8,585 nucleotides of DNA, from the NCBI GenBank assembly GCA_030917625.1, contig JAUPUJ010000024.1:1-8585 (forward strand). The letters are read 5' to 3'. Source of the DNA: Patescibacteria group bacterium (GTDB taxonomy: Bacteria; Patescibacteriota; Minisyncoccia; Phycocordibacterales; XYD1-FULL-46-19). Positions 6,305 to 8,585 of the stretch are shown one piece after another. Every line of letters starts with the position of its first letter. Within the stretch, counting starts at the first letter, position 1. Position numbers and translations under genes: made by a program. The notes below the pieces were generated by a model that did no database searches, was not told the origin of the DNA, and saw only the letters and a program-made list of their open reading frames with translations.

Positions 6305-7058
6305 AATAAAAATTTTTATATTAAATATTGTAGCTCTGGTATTAATTATCAGTACTCCTATTGTTAGTGCTTATGTGGCTAGTAGTTCTAGTTTTACCTT
6401 AGAAAAAGATAGTATTAATTTCTCTGGAACTGAAAATTCATCCTCAACTTTGTATAGAATGAGTGACACTATAGGGGAAGTAGCAACTGGTGAATCTACT
6501 GGTACTACTTTTAATTTACATGCTGGTTATAGGGCTATGGAAGACAGGGGGACTTATATTACTTTATCAGCCCCCAGCGATATTGCTCTATCTAGTATAG
6601 GTCAAGCTGCTGGGGGTTCGAGCGAGGGGTCTGCTACTTGGAATGTTGTCACCAACAACGCTAATGGCTATCGATTATCTATTGAGGCTAGCACCGACCC
6701 AGCACTCCAATCTTCATCTAGTAGTTTTGCTGACTATACCCCGGATGGCATAGTACCTGATTATACTTGGGCCGTTGACACTACGGCTAGTGAGTTTGGC
6801 TTTACTCCAGAAGGTGATGATGTAGTAGCTAGGTTTCTCGACGATGGATCTGCTTGTAATACAGGGTCAGGTAATACTACTTCAAGTTGTTGGGATGCTT
6901 TTGATACCACCGATATTACTATCGCTGAGGGGGCGGCTGCTAATAATCCAGGTGGTGCTGATACTTTAGTTAGAGTTAAAGCAGAAATAGGTAGCGGTGT
7001 GACTCAAACTGATGGGAGTTATAGTTCTACATTAACAGTTACGGCTATTACTTTGTAA
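6294..7058 (+). CDS. Small secreted beta-rich surface protein
   Basis: 254 residues with a signal peptide (1-26; core NIVALVLIIS, cleavage near VSA-Y). The mature N-terminus (27-83) is a Ser/Thr-rich module running through INFSG, SSSTLYRMSDTIGEVATG and FNLHAGYR. I recall this pattern (Y-x-L, D-T-x-G-E, A-G-Y) from many CPR surface proteins, but know no official name for it. The rest (86-254) is a predicted beta domain: ITLSAPSDIALSSIG, SATWNVVTNNANGYRLSI (113-130), one Cys pair (Cys188, Cys199) that could form a disulfide outside the cell, and a closing strand pair, GSYSSTLTVTAITL. The overall plan recalls WxL or pilin-like/TasA-like secreted subunits, but no true WxL triplet is present (WNV and WAV instead). 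It overlaps the preceding gene by 11 bases and the following gene by 1 base (TAATG), so translation is likely coupled. There is no membrane anchor, so it may depend on the neighbouring anchored protein for retention. Confidence 0.85.
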   Translation: MNIKIKIFILNIVALVLIISTPIVSAYVASSSSFTLEKDSINFSGTENSSSTLYRMSDTIGEVATGESTGTTFNLHAGYRAMEDRGTYITLSAPSDIALSSIGQAAGGSSEGSATWNVVTNNANGYRLSIEASTDPALQSSSSSFADYTPDGIVPDYTWAVDTTASEFGFTPEGDDVVARFLDDGSACNTGSGNTTSSCWDAFDTTDITIAEGAAANNPGGADTLVRVKAEIGSGVTQTDGSYSSTLTVTAITL

Positions 7059-8585
7059 TGTTTAAGAACAAAATATCTAATTTTTTAAGTGTTATTATTG
7101 TTTTTCTATTAGTTGGAGGTGGTTTTGCTTTTGCGCAAACTGATACTGACGCTGTGGGGGTCACATTATCAGTTACTGCTGATGGTGGCGGAGGTGGTGG
7201 AGGCCCTGATTATGGTTGTACCGATGTTAATGCTTCTAATTATGATCCTGATGCTGATGAAGATGATGGCTCATGTATTTATAATGTGCCCAATGTTTCG
7301 AATTTTATTGCTAGTTGGGCTTCTGGACCGGAAAGAATTGAATTAACTTGGGAGAACCCAGACTTTCCCTTATTTGAAGCTGTTAGGATTGTTAGAACTC
7401 AAGGATTCTTACCAGATGACCCGTCAGACGGTGTTTTAATATATGATGGTCCTGGCGAAGCGGCGTTTGATTATGATGTTGAAGCTGGGGAGTGGTATAT
7501 TTATACCGCTTTTGTTAGGTCGGTCACCCCGGCGTATTCTTCGGGAGTTTTAGATTCCGCTGATATTCCTGATTGTGATCCGCTAACCGAAGATTGTGAG
7601 GAGGATGTACCGCCACCTGATGATTGTGATCCGCTAACCGAAGATTGTGATGGTGGTGGCGACCCTCCACCTGATGATTGCGACCCAGCTACAGAGGCTT
7701 GCGATGAAGAACCACCAATTGACTGTAATCCAGCGCTAGAAGATTGTGAGGAGGATGTACCGCCACCTGATGATTGTAATCCTGCGACGGAAGATTGTGA
7801 TGATGACGAAGGTCCTTTTGAACAATTTCCACCTGCACCTGGTGGTGATTCTGATCCAGTATCACTAGGTGATTTCATGTTTATTCAGGCCGGCGAAAGA
7901 ACTCAGTATTTATTAGAGGGGGGTGTAATATCTGTTGATGGTGAGAAAAATCTAACTATTTCTTTTCCAGCAAACAAGGCTCCGCGGGAGCTAAAAACTA
8001 TCGGTATCACTATTTGGGATGAAGATAATATCAAAAATATATCTTTTATTTTAAGGATTAATCCAGAAGGTACTTTTTATACAGCGACTTTGTCTCCTTT
8101 TCAGAAATCGGGGATGTTCAAAGTGCGAGCTTATATTTTTAATTTTCAAGATCAAACTTTACAGAAATTAGAAGGCCGATTAATAGTGGCCTCTCTAAAT
8201 AACTTACCCCCAATAGATTTAGGTCGGACAGGGCAAGCTGTAGCCATAGCCGTGGGTGCTATTGCTGTTGTCGCTCAAACTATTTTAGTCACATCTCAAA
8301 TTAAATCACTCGCTGATTTATATTTGGTTCTAACTAGAATTATAGGAGCTCTACTAGGATTTTTTGGTATTCGGCGTAAAAATAAACCCTGGGGTACTGT
8401 TTATGATTCAGTCACTAAAAGACCAATTGATCCGGCTTATGTGAGGGTTTTAGAATTGAATACGGGTAAAGAAGTAAATGTGGCTATTACTGATATTGAT
8501 GGTAGGTATGGATTTTTATTGCCAATAGGTCAGTATGTGATTCAAACAGGGAAAACAAACTATGTTTTTCCGTCACAAAAATTAA
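7058..8585 (+). CDS. Large mosaic surface protein with Cys-x6-Cys repeats and carboxypeptidase-regulatory-like tail (3' partial)
   Basis: The frame is open from the ATG at 7058 to the window edge, 509 codons with no stop. The signal peptide is residues 1-26 (SVIIVFLLVGGGFAFA-Q). A Gly6 linker follows, then an Asp/Asn-rich loop flanked by Cys54 and Cys73 (GCTDVNASNYDP then DADEDDGSC), like the thrombospondin-type-3-like calcium motif of secreted bacterial proteins. Next come an FN3/Ig-like domain (about 78-165), five acidic C-x6-C repeats (173-247), and a second Ig-like domain (about 262-380). There are two hydrophobic helices (about 392-413 and 418-438), then RRKNKPWG and a carboxypeptidase-regulatory-like beta domain (about 446 onward: GTVYDSVTKRP, TDIDGRYGFLLPIGQY). 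The end pairs helix plus tail in a way I recall from CPR surface proteins. The start overlaps the previous stop (TAATG), making it the fourth gene of the operon. The other frames here, including 7501-7878 on the minus strand, are shadows. It probably anchors or displays a surface structure; the exact role is unknown. Confidence 0.92.
   Translation, partial: MFKNKISNFLSVIIVFLLVGGGFAFAQTDTDAVGVTLSVTADGGGGGGGPDYGCTDVNASNYDPDADEDDGSCIYNVPNVSNFIASWASGPERIELTWENPDFPLFEAVRIVRTQGFLPDDPSDGVLIYDGPGEAAFDYDVEAGEWYIYTAFVRSVTPAYSSGVLDSADIPDCDPLTEDCEEDVPPPDDCDPLTEDCDGGGDPPPDDCDPATEACDEEPPIDCNPALEDCEEDVPPPDDCNPATEDCDDDEGPFEQFPPAPGGDSDPVSLGDFMFIQAGERTQYLLEGGVISVDGEKNLTISFPANKAPRELKTIGITIWDEDNIKNISFILRINPEGTFYTATLSPFQKSGMFKVRAYIFNFQDQTLQKLEGRLIVASLNNLPPIDLGRTGQAVAIAVGAIAVVAQTILVTSQIKSLADLYLVLTRIIGALLGFFGIRRKNKPWGTVYDSVTKRPIDPAYVRVLELNTGKEVNVAITDIDGRYGFLLPIGQYVIQTGKTNYVFPSQKL
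7571..7798 (+). repeat. Five tandem coding repeats (Cys-x6-Cys with Pro/Asp spacers)
   Basis: Five units begin with the Cys codons at 7574, 7625, 7679, 7724 and 7775, so the period is 45-54 bases. The cores read CDPLTEDC, CDPLTEDC, CDPATEAC, CNPALEDC and CNPATEDC, joined by acidic Pro-rich spacers such as EEDVPPPDD. At DNA level, 7571-7599 is identical to 7622-7650 (29 bases), and 7589-7627 is identical to 7739-7777 (39 bases). The array therefore arose or is homogenised by recent in-frame duplication. Each unit probably forms one local disulfide in the oxidising exterior. Confidence 0.9.

Noticed and set aside
6666..6780. True WxL domain in the small secreted protein
   Set aside because: The Trp-containing triplets are WNV and WAV, not WxL, so only the general layout resembles WxL proteins and I did not name it as one.
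7113..7346. 77-residue plus-strand hydrophobic frame
   Set aside because: Leu/Met/Val-rich out-of-frame reading of the start of the mosaic gene; no binding site, and the frame of the 7058 ATG encodes recognisable domains here.
7501..7878. 125-residue minus-strand frame rich in Ser/Gly/Gln repeats
   Set aside because: Its repeats are the antisense of the C-x6-C coding repeats of the mosaic protein; the plus strand has signal peptide, domains and operon overlap.

Overview
The window looks like a piece of a low-GC, compact bacterial chromosome of the Candidate Phyla Radiation (Patescibacteria, most likely Parcubacteria-like). The support is indirect. Genes are tightly packed and in several cases overlap. 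PriA keeps its fold and zinc cysteines but has lost its ATPase motifs. The right half encodes secreted and membrane-anchored proteins of a style I recall from CPR genomes: an N-terminal module ending in a Gly-Glu/Ala-Gly-Tyr pattern, and a two-helix protein with a carboxypeptidase-regulatory-like tail. The standard genetic code fits throughout, with no in-frame TGA. I see no tRNA, rRNA, CRISPR array, insertion sequence or phage gene.

Layout. Bases 2-580 (+) hold a cyclophilin-type peptidyl-prolyl isomerase whose frame is open at the left window edge, so its N-terminus is probably missing. Bases 593-1040 (+) form a self-contained single-gene unit: a perfect-consensus sigma70-type promoter, a clear Shine-Dalgarno, a 97-residue protein of unknown function, and a strong intrinsic terminator. 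Bases 1039-4340 (-) carry the classical priA-def-fmt order, read leftward: degenerate primosomal protein N', peptide deformylase and methionyl-tRNA formyltransferase. Def and Fmt act on the two ends of the same N-formylmethionine cycle.

Bases 4489-8585 (+) are a rightward four-gene cell-surface operon running off the right edge, with junctions of +1, -11 and -1 bases. It encodes a single-pass membrane protein of unknown function, a secreted beta-sandwich protein with a C-terminal membrane anchor (DUF916/WxL-interacting-like layout), a small secreted beta-rich protein, and a large mosaic surface protein. The mosaic protein has a signal peptide, Gly6 linker, calcium-loop-like Asp motif, Ig/FN3-like domain, five Cys-x6-Cys repeats, second Ig-like domain, two hydrophobic helices and a carboxypeptidase-regulatory-like domain. 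It continues beyond the window. Together they suggest an envelope-anchored surface structure built from Ig-like modules, but its function cannot be read from sequence alone.

The points most worth a second look are the ATPase-dead PriA kept in its ancestral gene neighbourhood, the surface operon with its disulfide-repeat mosaic protein, and the strongly driven unknown 97-residue protein.
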